64,000 bases of DNA from Cryobacterium sp. GrIS_2_6 (GCF_035984545.1 NZ_JAXCHP010000001.1:4092001-4156000), one strand, 5' to 3'. Shown: positions 30,112-40,059, counted from the first letter of the stretch. The notes: generated by a model not told the origin, from the letters alone. Translations and numbers: made by a program.

Positions 30112-31845
30112 TCAGGGGGCCGGGGTGATCGCGAGCCGCTGCGGCGCGTTCGGAGACTCTGCGAGGGGGAACCAGACCCGGAAGGTCGCGCCGCCACCCG
30201 GGGTCTCTACGACCTGGACGGTGCCGTTGTGGCTGGCGACGATCGACGCGACGATCGCCAGGCCGAGTCCGCTGCCACCGGTCTCGCGTGCACGGGAGGT
30301 ATCGGCGCGCCAGAAGCGCTGGAAGATTTTGTCGCGGATCTGCGGCGGGATGCCCTCGCCATGGTCGATCACGGCGACGGATGCGCGCTGGTTCCGCCGG
30401 TCGACGGCGATCTCGAGCTCGATGGGGCTGTCGGCGGGGCTGAATCGAAGGGCGTTGCCCATCAAGTTGGTGATGACCTGGCGGATCTTGTTCTCTTCGG
30501 CCATGACGACGGCGGGGATCGCGGCGGTCGGGGCAGCGGTCGGCACCGGCTCAGGGAGGATGGCGACAGCATCCGATTTACGGGGGCGACGGGTACGCAG
30601 TCGGGCGAGGGTCGCGCCGGCGAAGGAGACGGTACTCGTATGCGGCACGGCCACGGCCCCTCCGGCACGTTCGGGGGCCGTCACGAGGGCCGAGGTCAGT
30701 ACCTCGCCCGTGGAGTGCGCGAGATCGATGGCGGGGGCCAAAGGGACGACAGGCTCTTCGTCCGTGTCGGGAGCCGCCGTCACGACCGTGATCGTGCGAC
30801 CGGGGGCGGAGGCCATCGCGTCGAGTGCCGCATCGCGGGCGAGGGGGAGCAGGTCGACGGGGGTGAGGGCGAGCGGCTTCGTCTCGTCGAGACGGGCGAG
30901 TTCGAGGAGATCCTCGACCAGGCCGCCCATCCGGATCGCTTCCTTCTCGATGCGCTCCATCGCCTGGGCGACCTCTTCCGGAGTCTGCAGGGCACCCATC
31001 CGGTAGAGCTCGGCGTAGCCGCGCACGGAGACGAGGGGGGTGCGGAGCTCGTGACTCGCGTCGCCGACGAAGCGGCGCATCTGGTCGATCGTGCGGGCCC
31101 GTTCCTTGAACAGGCGGTCGATCCTGCTGAGCATGGTGTTGAGGGAGCGGTTGAGTCGGCCGACCTCGGTGTTCGGGGTTGCCCCGCCGAGCCGCTGGCT
31201 GAAGTCGCCGTCTGCGATCGCAGCGGCCGTGCGCTCCACTTCGCGCAGTGGGGCGAAGGTGCTCGTCACGAGCAGCCGCGTGATCAGGCCGCCCAGGAGC
31301 ACGACGCCCAGGCCGAAGCCGAGGAAGATCGTGAGGTAAGTGCCGACGGTGTTCTCGGACTGCTTCAGCGAGACGGCCATGACGAGGGTGCCGTAGGTGC
31401 CGTGGACGTTGGTGACGAGCGGCACCGCGACAGCGAGGAACTCGGTGTCGTGCGAGGCGTCCTGCAGGCGCATGGTCTGGCCGTTGAGCGCGTTGACCGA
31501 CTGCAGGTCAAGGGGCATGGTGATCTGCGGCAGTTCGCGTGCGGGCACGTCGGTCCAGGAATGGTAGCGGAGTTCGCCGTTCTCGTCGTACAGGGCGACG
31601 AAGTAGTCCGAAGGAACGACGGTGCCGGTATTCTGCCCGAGGGCGTTCGCGGTGTATGCGACCGACGTCGTTTGGGCATCCGCCTGCAGCTGCGCGTCGA
31701 CCTGCTGGATCACGTACTGCCGGAGCATGGCCATCGTCCCGATCCCGGAGACCAGGAGACCGAGCGTGAGCATGAGAACGGTCACGCCGGTGATCTTGGA
31801 CCTGAGGGATATGCGGTTCCACCGCTCCGTAAGTGACTGATGCAT
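30112..31845 (-). CDS. Sensor histidine kinase with a long inserted linker
   Basis: 577 residues, MprB/TcrY-like. Membrane helices at about 20-42 and 168-192 enclose an extracytoplasmic sensor domain; HAMP follows, then the H-box VGDASHELRTPLVSVRGYAE (His265), N-box VITNLMGNALRFS, G1 VIDHGEGIPPQIRDKIF and G2 GGSGLGLAIVASIV. Residues about 357-446, between the dimerisation domain and the ATPase domain, are an Ala/Pro/Val-rich insertion not found in close relatives I know. The regulator gene lies 31 bp upstream. Confidence 0.9.
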   Translation of the reverse strand: MHQSLTERWNRISLRSKITGVTVLMLTLGLLVSGIGTMAMLRQYVIQQVDAQLQADAQTTSVAYTANALGQNTGTVVPSDYFVALYDENGELRYHSWTDVPARELPQITMPLDLQSVNALNGQTMRLQDASHDTEFLAVAVPLVTNVHGTYGTLVMAVSLKQSENTVGTYLTIFLGFGLGVVLLGGLITRLLVTSTFAPLREVERTAAAIADGDFSQRLGGATPNTEVGRLNRSLNTMLSRIDRLFKERARTIDQMRRFVGDASHELRTPLVSVRGYAELYRMGALQTPEEVAQAMERIEKEAIRMGGLVEDLLELARLDETKPLALTPVDLLPLARDAALDAMASAPGRTITVVTAAPDTDEEPVVPLAPAIDLAHSTGEVLTSALVTAPERAGGAVAVPHTSTVSFAGATLARLRTRRPRKSDAVAILPEPVPTAAPTAAIPAVVMAEENKIRQVITNLMGNALRFSPADSPIELEIAVDRRNQRASVAVIDHGEGIPPQIRDKIFQRFWRADTSRARETGGSGLGLAIVASIVASHNGTVQVVETPGGGATFRVWFPLAESPNAPQRLAITPAP

Positions 31846-31876
31846 CAGGCTGCCAGTCTATTTGCGCAGTCTGGGA

Positions 31877-32569
31877 CTATGCCTTGGCAGCCTTGAGCAT
31901 GTAGCCGAAGCCGCGCTTGGTCTGGATCAGCGGCTCTGAGGAGTGCGCGTCGACCTTGCGGCGCAGGTAGGAGATGTAGGACTCGACGATGCCGGCGTCG
32001 CCGTTGAAATCGTATTCCCAGACGTGGTCCAGGATCTGCGCCTTCGAGAGCACCCGGTTCGGGTTGAGCATCAGGTAGCGGAGCAGCTTGAACTCGGTCG
32101 GGCTGAGCTCGATGGGCTCTTCGCCGACGAGGACCTCGTGGGTGTCCTGGTCCATGGTCAGTTCGCCGGCGCGGATGACGGCGTCTTCGTCGGCGTGCAT
32201 CGTGCGCCGGAGGATGGCCTTGATCCTGGCCACGATCTCGTCGAGGCTGAACGGCTTGGTCACGTAGTCGTCGCCGCCGACCGTGAGGCCGGTGATCTTG
32301 TCTTCGGTGTCGTCCTTGGCCGTGAGGAACAGGATCGGCGCCGTGTAGCCGGCGGAACGGAGGCGTTTGGTCACGCCGAAGCCGTTCATGTCGGGAAGCA
32401 TGACGTCGAGGATGATCAGGTCGGGTTCCTCTTCGAGCACCGCGGAGATCGCCTGGGCGCCGTTGCCAACGGCCCGCACGGCGAAGCCGGCGAAGCGCAA
32501 GCTGGTGGTGAGGAGATCCCGGATGTTGGGCTCGTCGTCGACAATAAGAATGCGGGGGCCATCAGTCAT
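31877..32569 (-). CDS. OmpR-family response regulator
   Basis: 230 residues. Receiver with DDE (11-13), phospho-acceptor Asp55 in LIILDVMLPD and YVTKPFSLDE; winged helix ELSPTEFKLLRYLMLNPNRV and VWEYDFNGDAGIVESYISYL. First gene of the operon with the kinase at 30112. Similar to actinobacterial MprA/TcrA/TrcR regulators; the exact orthologue is not resolved. Confidence 0.93.
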   Translation of the reverse strand: MTDGPRILIVDDEPNIRDLLTTSLRFAGFAVRAVGNGAQAISAVLEEEPDLIILDVMLPDMNGFGVTKRLRSAGYTAPILFLTAKDDTEDKITGLTVGGDDYVTKPFSLDEIVARIKAILRRTMHADEDAVIRAGELTMDQDTHEVLVGEEPIELSPTEFKLLRYLMLNPNRVLSKAQILDHVWEYDFNGDAGIVESYISYLRRKVDAHSSEPLIQTKRGFGYMLKAAKA

Positions 32570-32710
32570 TGGACCAGTATCTGCGCGTTAGCTGGACCTT
32601 TGCTGTAAGTGACCGGTGTGGTGCGGACGTGAGTAGATTGTGGGTGGGGAGCGGAGCCGCCGGGGCTAATCCGACGCGTACGCCGCGACGGATTCGAACG
32701 GGAGAACGCC

Positions 32711-34048
32711 ATGAAAATCGCAACATGTGTGATCGTCGGGGCCGGCCTCGCCGGGGCGCGCGCGGCAGAGGCGCTCCGCGTCGAAGGCTTCGACGGACGG
32801 GTCGTTCTGCTTGGCGAGGAGGCCGAGTACCCGTATATCCGGCCGCCGCTGTCCAAGGACTTCCTCGCCGGGACTTCCGCCCGCGACTCGATCGAGGTGC
32901 ACCCGGCCGACTGGTACGCCGCACAGGACATCGAGGTCGTGCGGGGTCGCGCGGTGACGGCGCTCACCCTCGACGCGCGGCAGCTGAGCTACGCCGGCGG
33001 CGGGACGCTGCGCTACGACCGGCTCCTGCTTGCGACCGGGGCGGCCGCCCGGCCGTTCCCCGGCCCCGGGGGAGACCTGGACGGTGTACACCTCCTGCGC
33101 ACCGTGGCCGACTCGACCCGGCTGAAGGCGGCGCTCGCGCCAGGGGGCCGCCGGATCGTCGTGGTCGGTGCCGGCTGGATCGGACTCGAGGTGGCGGCTG
33201 CTGCTCAAAGCTACGGCAACGACGTGACGGTGCTCGGCCAGGGCGCTGTGCCGTTGCAACGCGCGGTCGGCGCGGAGATCGGCGGAGTCTTCGCCGCGCT
33301 CCACCGGGCCAACGGGGTAGACCTGCGAATGGAGACCGGCGTGGCCGAGATCCTCGGCACGGACGGAAGGGTCACGGGCGTCCGGCTCCAATCGGCCACG
33401 GACGGTACCCCCGGCGCGGACGGGCCGGCCGGAGAGGTCGTGCTCGCGGACGTCGTCGTGGTCGGGATCGGCGCGACACCCAATACGCGGCTCGCTCTCG
33501 ACGCGGGGCTCGAGGTCGCAGACGGCATCGTCGTCGACGCGGCCTTCCGCACCAACGAGCCAGGGGTTTTCGCGGTCGGTGACGTCGCGAGCGTGTTCCA
33601 TCCCGTTCTCGGACACCACCTCCGGGTCGAGCACTGGGCGAACGCCGAGAACGCCGGTCGGGCCGCCGCACTCTCCATGCTCGACCGTGCGGTGAGCTAC
33701 GAGGAGATTCCCTACTTCTACACCGATCAATTCGACCTCGGAATGGAATACTCGGGGTATGGCGATTTGGCGAGGGATGCGGAGCTGGTGTTCCGGGGAG
33801 ACCGGGCCGCCCGCGAGTTCGTCGCGTTCTGGGTCGCCGACGGCCGTGTGGTTGCGGGCATGAACGTCAATGTCTGGGACGTCAACGATTCCGTCCAGAA
33901 CCTGATCAGGTCGCGCGTGCGCGTCGACGTGTCCGCGCTACGGGACGAATCCCGAAGTCTCGACAGCCTCTTCGGCCCCGCGGCCGCCCGGAGCCACGGC
34001 CCCGAAGCCGGTCGAGCGGTCGCCGATACGCCAGGGGTGGGTTCCTGA
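32711..34048 (+). CDS. FAD-dependent NAD(P)H:ferredoxin/rubredoxin reductase-type oxidoreductase
   Basis: 445 residues. Two Rossmann motifs (VIVGAGLAGARAAEAL near residue 7 and VVVGAGWIGLEVAAAA near 145), the EYPYIRPPLSKDFLAG active loop and FAVGDVASVFHP for FAD closing. The C-terminal domain YTDQFDLGMEYSGYGD matches ferredoxin reductases of Rieske/cytochrome P450 systems. No oxygenase partner is adjacent. Its stop overlaps the next start (TGATG). Confidence 0.88.
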   Translation: MKIATCVIVGAGLAGARAAEALRVEGFDGRVVLLGEEAEYPYIRPPLSKDFLAGTSARDSIEVHPADWYAAQDIEVVRGRAVTALTLDARQLSYAGGGTLRYDRLLLATGAAARPFPGPGGDLDGVHLLRTVADSTRLKAALAPGGRRIVVVGAGWIGLEVAAAAQSYGNDVTVLGQGAVPLQRAVGAEIGGVFAALHRANGVDLRMETGVAEILGTDGRVTGVRLQSATDGTPGADGPAGEVVLADVVVVGIGATPNTRLALDAGLEVADGIVVDAAFRTNEPGVFAVGDVASVFHPVLGHHLRVEHWANAENAGRAAALSMLDRAVSYEEIPYFYTDQFDLGMEYSGYGDLARDAELVFRGDRAAREFVAFWVADGRVVAGMNVNVWDVNDSVQNLIRSRVRVDVSALRDESRSLDSLFGPAAARSHGPEAGRAVADTPGVGS

Positions 34049-34944
34049 TGGCGGGCGGCACCGCCGCGTTTCCCGTTTTGATTCATCCCCGTCGCATGAT
34101 CGGCGGCCGCGAATTCGATTTCGACCGCGAGATCGCGGTGATGGCGATCATCAATCGCACCCCAGACTCGTTCTTCGACCAGGGCGCCACTTTCGCCCTG
34201 GACAAGGCCGTCGCTGCCGCGCACCAGGCGATATCCGATGGCGCGGACTGGGTCGACATCGGCGGGGTCAAGTTCGCGCCCGGCCCGCCCGTCCCCGTCG
34301 AACAGGAGATCGACCGTGTCGTCCCGGTCGTCCTGGCCTTACGCGGGGCCGGCGCGGTCATCTCCGTCGACACGTTCCAGGCGGCCGTCGCACGGGCGGC
34401 GCTCGCGGCAGGCGCCGACGTCATCAACGACACCACCGGCATCCACGACCCGCTGATGGCGGACATCGTCGCGGACAGCGACGCGACCCTCGTCGTGACG
34501 CACAGCCTCGCTCGCCCGCGGATGCCGCACCCGGCTCCGCGCTACGGCGACGTCGTGAGCGAAGTCGCCGCATTCCTGCGAGAGCGCACTGAGCTGGCCC
34601 TGTCCCGGGGGATCCCCGCGGAGCGGATCATCATCGATCCCGGCCATGACCTCAACAAGAACACCCGGCATTCGCTCGAGCTCACCCGGCGCCTCCCCGA
34701 GATCGCCGCGCTCGGCTACCCGACCCTCGTCGCGGTCTCCAACAAGGACTTCATCGGCGAGACCCTCGGCCGCGCCCGTGACGAACGTGTCGAGGGCTCC
34801 CTCGCCGCCGCCGTGTTCAGCATCATGCAGGGCGCCCGGATCGTGCGGATGCACAACGTGCGCGCCGCCGTGGACGCCGTTCGGATGACCGAGGCGATCC
34901 TGGGCTTCCGCGAACCGTCGTACGAGCGCCACAACCTGGCCTGA
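34048..34944 (+). CDS. folP2: FolP2-like dihydropteroate synthase homologue
   Basis: TIM-barrel pterin-binding protein: MAIINRTPDSFFDQGATF, DWVDIGGVKFAPGP, ISVDTFQAAVARAALAAGAD, VINDTTGIHD, IIIDPGHDLNKNTRHSLEL and VAVSNKDFIGETLG. The IINRTPDSF and GGVKFAPG variants and SNKD loop resemble mycobacterial FolP2, reported to lack normal DHPS activity, rather than FolP1 (ILNVTPDSFSDGG). Real function open. 298 residues. Confidence 0.85.
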   Translation: MAGGTAAFPVLIHPRRMIGGREFDFDREIAVMAIINRTPDSFFDQGATFALDKAVAAAHQAISDGADWVDIGGVKFAPGPPVPVEQEIDRVVPVVLALRGAGAVISVDTFQAAVARAALAAGADVINDTTGIHDPLMADIVADSDATLVVTHSLARPRMPHPAPRYGDVVSEVAAFLRERTELALSRGIPAERIIIDPGHDLNKNTRHSLELTRRLPEIAALGYPTLVAVSNKDFIGETLGRARDERVEGSLAAAVFSIMQGARIVRMHNVRAAVDAVRMTEAILGFREPSYERHNLA

Positions 34945-34947
34945 GCG

Positions 34948-35664
34948 ATGACCGACTTCAGCCAGGCGGGTCTCCTCGACGCCTACCGCATCGAGGACAG
35001 GACCGCCGCGCGACTGCGGGTGAACGTCATCGCGAGCCTCGACGGCGCCGCGACCCACGACGGCCTGAGCGGTGGCCTGAACAATGCCGATGACAAGCAC
35101 GTCTTCGACACGCTCCGGACCCTCACCGACGTGATCCTCGTCGGCGCCGGGACGATCCGCGCCGAGGGCTACGGTGGCATCCGCCTGGATGCCGCAGCCG
35201 AGGCCTGGCGCGTCGCGCACGGCCTCCCGCCGCAGCCGCGCATCGCGGTCGTGAGCGGGCGCCTGGATCTCGACGCCGGGCATCCGCTGTTCACGGACGC
35301 CGCGACGCGCCCGATCGTCATCACGCATGCGCGGTCACCGGCCGACAAGCGTGCCGACCTCGAGGCAGTGGCCGACGTTCTCGTATGCGGGGAAGCGATG
35401 ATCGATCTCCCGCTCGCGCTCCGCGAGCTTGCCGCGCGGGGCCTGCGCCAGGTGCTCTGCGAGGGCGGCCCGAGCCTGTTCGGGGCCCTGCTCACAGCCG
35501 ATGCCGTCGACGAACTCTGCCTGAGCCTGAGCCCGGTGCTTGAGGCAGGCACATCTGGCCGTATCGCGCATGGTGCCGTGGCCGCGTCACGCCCGATGCG
35601 TCTCGGACACGTGCTCACTGCCGGAGACATGCTCTTCCTGCGCTACACGCGCCCGTCGCCCTGA
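34948..35664 (+). CDS. RibD C-terminal-like pyrimidine reductase
   Basis: DHFR-fold NAD(P)H reductase, 238 residues: LRVNVIASLDGAATHDGLSG, DVILVGAGTIRAEGYGGIRL and LCEGGPSLFGALLTADAVDE are RibD_C landmarks. No deaminase domain is fused. Directly after folP2, three bases away. Such proteins act in riboflavin, or related pterin or deazaflavin, reductions; the substrate is unknown. Confidence 0.87.
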   Translation: MTDFSQAGLLDAYRIEDRTAARLRVNVIASLDGAATHDGLSGGLNNADDKHVFDTLRTLTDVILVGAGTIRAEGYGGIRLDAAAEAWRVAHGLPPQPRIAVVSGRLDLDAGHPLFTDAATRPIVITHARSPADKRADLEAVADVLVCGEAMIDLPLALRELAARGLRQVLCEGGPSLFGALLTADAVDELCLSLSPVLEAGTSGRIAHGAVAASRPMRLGHVLTAGDMLFLRYTRPSP

Positions 35665-35687
35665 CCGAGTCCGCCGGATCGGTTCGG

Positions 35688-37364
35688 TCAGCGGATGCCT
35701 GCGGCGGCCTCGTCGACCAGGGCGTCGGTGTCGAGGTTGTTCGCGTCGAGAATGGTGTAGCTGTACCCTTGCTCCGCGAGGAAGCGCTGGCGGTTCTGCG
35801 CGAAGTCCTGGTCGACGGTGTCGCGGGCGACGAGCGTGTAGAAGTTGGCGGCGAGGCCGGACTCCTTGGGACGGAGCAGCCGGCCGAGCCGCTGCGCCTC
35901 CTCCTGGCGGGAACCGAACGACCCGGAGACCTGGATGGCCACGGTCGCCTCGGGCAGGTCGACGGAGAAGTTCGCGACCTTGGAGACGACGAGCAGGTTC
36001 TCCTCACCGACCCGGAAAGCCTGGTAGAGCCGTTCGCGTTCGTCGACGGGGGTCGCCCCGGTGAGTTTCGGCGCGTTGAGGGCGTCGGCGAGTTCGTCGA
36101 TCTGGTCGAGGTACTGGCCGATCACGAGGATGCGTTCGCCGGGGTGCTTGGCGACGAGACGCTTGACCACGTCGAGCTTGGCCGGGGCGGTCGCGGCGAG
36201 CCGGTATCGCTCGTCGTCCGCTGCGGCGGCATAGGTGAGCCGCTCGGACTGCGGCAGGTCGATCCGCACCTCATAGCAGGAGGCCGGGGAGATGAAGCCC
36301 TGGGCCTCGATCTCCTTCCATGGCGCGTCGAAACGCTTGGGGCCGATCAGGCTGAACACGTCGCCCTCGCGGCCGTCCTCGCGGACGAGCGTCGCGGTGA
36401 GGCCGAGGCGGCGGCGGGCCTGCAGCTCGGCCGTGAGCTTGAACACCGGCGCGGGAAGGAGGTGCACCTCGTCGTAGATGACGAGGCCCCAGTCCATCGC
36501 GTCGAGGAGCTCGAGGTGGGCGTACTCGCCCTTCCGCTTCGCGGTGAGGATCTGGTACGTCGCGATCGTGACGGGCTTGACTTCCTTGACCTGCCCCGAG
36601 TACTCGCCGATCTCGTCCTGGGTGAGGGTGGTGCGTTTGAGGAGCTCGTCGCGCCACTGCCTGGCCGAGACGGTGTTGGTGACGAGGATGAGCGTGTTGG
36701 TCTTCGCCGTCGCCATCGCGCCGGCACCCACGAGGGTCTTGCCCGCTCCGCAGGGCAGGACTACGACGCCGGAACCGCCGTCGAAGAAGCTCGCGACGGC
36801 CTTGTTCTGGTAGTCGCGCAGCGCCCAGCCGTTCTCGAGCAGCGCGATGTCGTGCGGGGTCCCCGGCGTGTAGCCGGCGAGGTCCTCGGCCGGCCAGCCG
36901 AGCTTGACGAGTTCCTGCTTGAGCTGGCCGCGGGCCCAGGGCTCGACGAGGAAGGAATCCGGGTTCGGGTGGCCGATCAACAGGGGGGCGATCCGTTTGG
37001 CGCCGGAGATCTCCATCAGTACGGCCCGATCGTTGCTCTGCAGTACGAGCTGGCCCTCGTCGTCGCGCTCGATGATCAGGCGGCCGTAGCGCCCGACGGT
37101 CTCCTCGATGTCGATCCGCACGGTCTGCGGGATCGCGAACTTGGAATACTTCTCAAGGGTCCCGAGCATGTCCGAGGCGGCATGTCCCGCCGCGCGGGCG
37201 TTCCAGAGGCCGAGCCGGGTGATCCGGTAGGTGTGGATGTGCTCAGGTGCCCGTTCGAGCTCGGCGAACACGGCGAGGTCGTGGCGCGCATCTTCGGCGA
37301 GGGGGTGGGCGACTTCGAGCAGAACCGTGCGGTCGCTCTGGACAATCAGTGGGCCATCAGACAT
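35688..37364 (-). CDS. XPB/Ssl2-type DNA helicase
   Basis: 558-residue superfamily 2 helicase of the bacterial XPB group. Motif I VVLPCGAGKTLVGAGAM, motif II VIYDEVHLLPA, motif III LGLTATLVREDGRE with the XPB RED motif, and motif VI QRLGRLLRPKESG. An N-terminal domain of about 190 residues precedes motif I. ATG 37364 gives MSDGPLIVQSDRTVLLEV; the upstream start at 37412 is rejected. It pairs with the helicase-associated gene upstream. Confidence 0.93.
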   Translation of the reverse strand: MSDGPLIVQSDRTVLLEVAHPLAEDARHDLAVFAELERAPEHIHTYRITRLGLWNARAAGHAASDMLGTLEKYSKFAIPQTVRIDIEETVGRYGRLIIERDDEGQLVLQSNDRAVLMEISGAKRIAPLLIGHPNPDSFLVEPWARGQLKQELVKLGWPAEDLAGYTPGTPHDIALLENGWALRDYQNKAVASFFDGGSGVVVLPCGAGKTLVGAGAMATAKTNTLILVTNTVSARQWRDELLKRTTLTQDEIGEYSGQVKEVKPVTIATYQILTAKRKGEYAHLELLDAMDWGLVIYDEVHLLPAPVFKLTAELQARRRLGLTATLVREDGREGDVFSLIGPKRFDAPWKEIEAQGFISPASCYEVRIDLPQSERLTYAAAADDERYRLAATAPAKLDVVKRLVAKHPGERILVIGQYLDQIDELADALNAPKLTGATPVDERERLYQAFRVGEENLLVVSKVANFSVDLPEATVAIQVSGSFGSRQEEAQRLGRLLRPKESGLAANFYTLVARDTVDQDFAQNRQRFLAEQGYSYTILDANNLDTDALVDEAAAGIR

Positions 37365-37418
37365 AGCCGTTAATCCTACGCCCGCATGGCTGGGAGCCTC
37401 CCATCGGCCCACCCCCGC

Positions 37419-39305
37419 TTATGGGGCGGGAGTGATGCTGATGATGCTCGAGAGCGGCAGGGTGCGTTCGATGTCGGCACGGCGGTCCCTGGCGCGGAAT
37501 CGGCCGCCGCCGACACTGGCCGGTTCGAGCAGGTAGTCGACGACGACCCCACCCGGCATCGCAATGCTGACGACGACGGTCTGCTTGGACTTGATCGCCG
37601 AATCGAGTTGACGGGCGAGCCAGGCGTCGGCGGCGACGTCTTCGCCGCCGTCCGTTGCACGGAGCTTTTCGACCAGGATGAGTGCGAGGTTAGGAGCTTC
37701 CGGGGGGAGGACCCTCGCGAGCTGGTGCCTGCGGAGGTGCAGGACCTCTCCGTCGGCGCTCTCCGCGGCCACGGGGTACTTGGCGTCGTTGAGCGCCCAG
37801 AACACGACGTCCGAGGTGAACCGGCTCGTGAGGCGGTGGGCGTCCGCGCGGATGAATCCGAGCGGGCCGAGGGTCTGGTCGACGGCGAGGGTGCCGAGGA
37901 GTTCATCGTCCTCCGAGCGGACGTAGCTGCGGCTGAGCGCGGTCGGTGCGGCCGCCTCGCCGACCCGGATCCGTCCGTACCGGCCTGCGGACTCCCGGAT
38001 CAGGTACTCGATGGGCTGGGGGATGCCGGTGAGCGAGATCGTGCGCAAGAAGTGGAGGAGTGACTCGGCGGTTTCACCCGCGGCGAGTGCCCGGTTGACC
38101 GAGGTCGCCGAGATCCGGTAGCTGAGGGCCAGTTCGCGGCTCTCGACGTCGGCGAGGCCGCGGAGCCGGGCGTCGATCGACGGGGCCAGGGGGCCCGGGG
38201 AGACGATGGAGAGGTCGTTCTGCAGGTAGACGGCACCGACTTCTGCAGGCAGGGACGCCCCGATCGTGACGATGGCGCCCTCGAGGTCTTCGGCCAGGAC
38301 CGCGGCACCGGCCGGGCTCGTGGTCTGGTGCGCGGTGATGCCGATCAGTTCGGCGTCGCGGGCGAACTCGGTGACGCGGGTGTCCATCCACTCGCCGCCG
38401 GCCGGGTAGAGCCAGGTCACGAAGCTGCGAAGTCCCTCGCCCCAGGAGACGCCGGGGCGGTGCGCGAGGATGCTGCGCACGTCGGCCGGCAGTGCCGCCT
38501 GCCAGGAGCCGGCCAGGGCCGCCCAGCGCTGGGCGGTGCCCTCGAGGAGCCAGGCCTCGCCGGCCTCCGTCTCGTTCCAGTAGCCGGTCGAGTGCGCGAT
38601 GAGCTGCGCCCTGGCCGCTGTCGCGACGTAGGTGGCGACGGCGTCGAGCTCGACGCCCATGACGGACGAGAGGCGCTTGGTGTCCGGCAGGCCAAGTCCG
38701 CCCCGGCTGAGCTCGCGCACGGGCTCCCGGGAGAGTTCGGTGACGAGCTCGGCGATTGAGGAGACCGCCGCGAAGGCACGTTCGGCGGCGAGGTGGTCGG
38801 TGAAGCGGCTGTCGGTCGTGATCACGGTCGCGAGCGCGGAGGGCGCGGGTATCGACGCGAGCTCGAGGGCGGACGGCAGGCCGAGGTCGGGCCAGGTGGC
38901 CAGGTGCTCGGCGACCGCCGCATACACCCTGAGGCCGTCGTCGGACAGGAGTGCGAGCATCAGTTCGTCGAGCACGGCTGCGCGCGCGGCGACATCCGCT
39001 CGCGTGACGGGAAGGCCACCGAGCTCGGTGATGCGGGAAGTGAGCGCATCGAGGCCGAGGGACGCGCCGGGCACTCCCGTCGGGTCGGTCGGTTCGGCAG
39101 GCGCCTCGGTGGCGGTGATCGCAAGCACGGCCAGGGTCGACCGGTCGAGCCGGGAGAGGGCTGCCTGGACCGCGGCCGGGTTCAGCAGGGCTTCGGCGAG
39201 GTCGAAGAAATCACGGATGCCGTGGGCTGAGATCGCGCGGATCTCGATCGTGCGGCGCAACGCCGCATCGTCGAGGGCACGAAGGCGTGAGGCGAGCGTC
39301 AGCAC
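37419..39305 (-). CDS. Helicase-associated protein (XPB partner)
   Basis: 628 residues, the actinobacterial helicase-associated family that sits next to XPB helicase genes. Segments: LASRLRALDDAALRRTIEIR at the start, a long helical middle, and LSYRISATSVNRALAAGETA with IPQPIEYLIRESAGRYGRIR near residues 400-450, which are typical. No catalytic motifs. Likely a DNA-repair or transcription-linked cofactor; the experimental role is unknown to me. Confidence 0.87.
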   Translation of the reverse strand: MLTLASRLRALDDAALRRTIEIRAISAHGIRDFFDLAEALLNPAAVQAALSRLDRSTLAVLAITATEAPAEPTDPTGVPGASLGLDALTSRITELGGLPVTRADVAARAAVLDELMLALLSDDGLRVYAAVAEHLATWPDLGLPSALELASIPAPSALATVITTDSRFTDHLAAERAFAAVSSIAELVTELSREPVRELSRGGLGLPDTKRLSSVMGVELDAVATYVATAARAQLIAHSTGYWNETEAGEAWLLEGTAQRWAALAGSWQAALPADVRSILAHRPGVSWGEGLRSFVTWLYPAGGEWMDTRVTEFARDAELIGITAHQTTSPAGAAVLAEDLEGAIVTIGASLPAEVGAVYLQNDLSIVSPGPLAPSIDARLRGLADVESRELALSYRISATSVNRALAAGETAESLLHFLRTISLTGIPQPIEYLIRESAGRYGRIRVGEAAAPTALSRSYVRSEDDELLGTLAVDQTLGPLGFIRADAHRLTSRFTSDVVFWALNDAKYPVAAESADGEVLHLRRHQLARVLPPEAPNLALILVEKLRATDGGEDVAADAWLARQLDSAIKSKQTVVVSIAMPGGVVVDYLLEPASVGGGRFRARDRRADIERTLPLSSIISITPAP

Positions 39306-39309
39306 GGCG

Positions 39310-39585
39310 TTACTCCCCGTTCTGTCGTGCCTCGCGAGCGCGGCGGACGGTGGTCGTCACCAGGAGAACGATGATCAGGATGAATCCAATCGGCAGTCCG
39401 ACGAGCGGGAGCGCGAGGATCGCGGGCCAGACACCCTGGCCGAAGCCGTTGTTGGCGCCGGCGCCGAGCCAGGTGCCGATGATGACGGCGAAGAACGCGA
39501 GGATCGACAGGCCGACGGTGGCGGCGACCATATAGGCGAGGATGCGTTCCGGCCGGCCGGCGGCATGTGGAGTTTGATTGGTCAC
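39310..39585 (-). CDS. Small two-helix membrane protein
   Basis: 91 residues from GTG 39585: TNQTPHAAGRPERILAYMVA, a first helix VAATVGLSILAFFAVIIGTW, and a second ILALPLVGLPIGFILIIVLL, ending in a basic tail. Four bases from the helicase-associated gene and probably co-transcribed. The family is unnamed to me but common in Microbacteriaceae. Confidence 0.75.
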   Translation of the reverse strand: MTNQTPHAAGRPERILAYMVAATVGLSILAFFAVIIGTWLGAGANNGFGQGVWPAILALPLVGLPIGFILIIVLLVTTTVRRAREARQNGE

Positions 39586-39678
39586 AGTGTCAAGGATACG
39601 GGGCGGGGACGGGTGCAACCGAATAAGCTGGGTGCGGTTGGCGCGCATGTCGCGCGCCCGGAATTCAGCGAGGTCCAG

Positions 39679-40059
39679 ATGCCCACCGGCAAGGTCAAGT
39701 TCTACGACGAGGAGAAGGGTTTTGGCTTCATCAGTTCCGATGACGGCCAGGAGGTCTTTCTCCACGCTTCTGCGCTGCCCACCGGAGTGACGGTCAAGCC
39801 AGGAACGAAGCTCGAATTCGGCATCGCCGATGGCAAGCGCGGCGCCCAGGCACTCTCCGTACGCATCATCGAAGCGCCGCCGAGCCTCGTCAAGCTCAGC
39901 CGCAAGCCCGCAGACGACATGGCCATCATCATCGAGGACCTCGTCAAGGTGCTCGACGGCATCGGTGCGAGCCTGCGTCGCGGCCGTTACCCCGATAGCG
40001 CCCACAGCCACAAGATCGCCGCCATGCTTCGCAAGGTCGCAGAGGAACTCGATGCCTGA
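39679..40059 (+). CDS. Cold-shock-domain protein with C-terminal extension
   Basis: 126 residues. The cold-shock domain (residues 1-66) has KGFGFISS and EVFLHASAL; a further 60-residue helical extension (ADDMAIIIEDLVKVLDGIGA and SHKIAAMLRKVAEELDA) is typical of the longer actinobacterial Csp. The start ATG 39679 fits the fold. It overlaps the DUF3027 gene by 8 bp. Confidence 0.92.
   Translation: MPTGKVKFYDEEKGFGFISSDDGQEVFLHASALPTGVTVKPGTKLEFGIADGKRGAQALSVRIIEAPPSLVKLSRKPADDMAIIIEDLVKVLDGIGASLRRGRYPDSAHSHKIAAMLRKVAEELDA

Noticed and set aside
29920..31836. 638-codon plus-strand frame
   Set aside because: Antisense of the histidine kinase.
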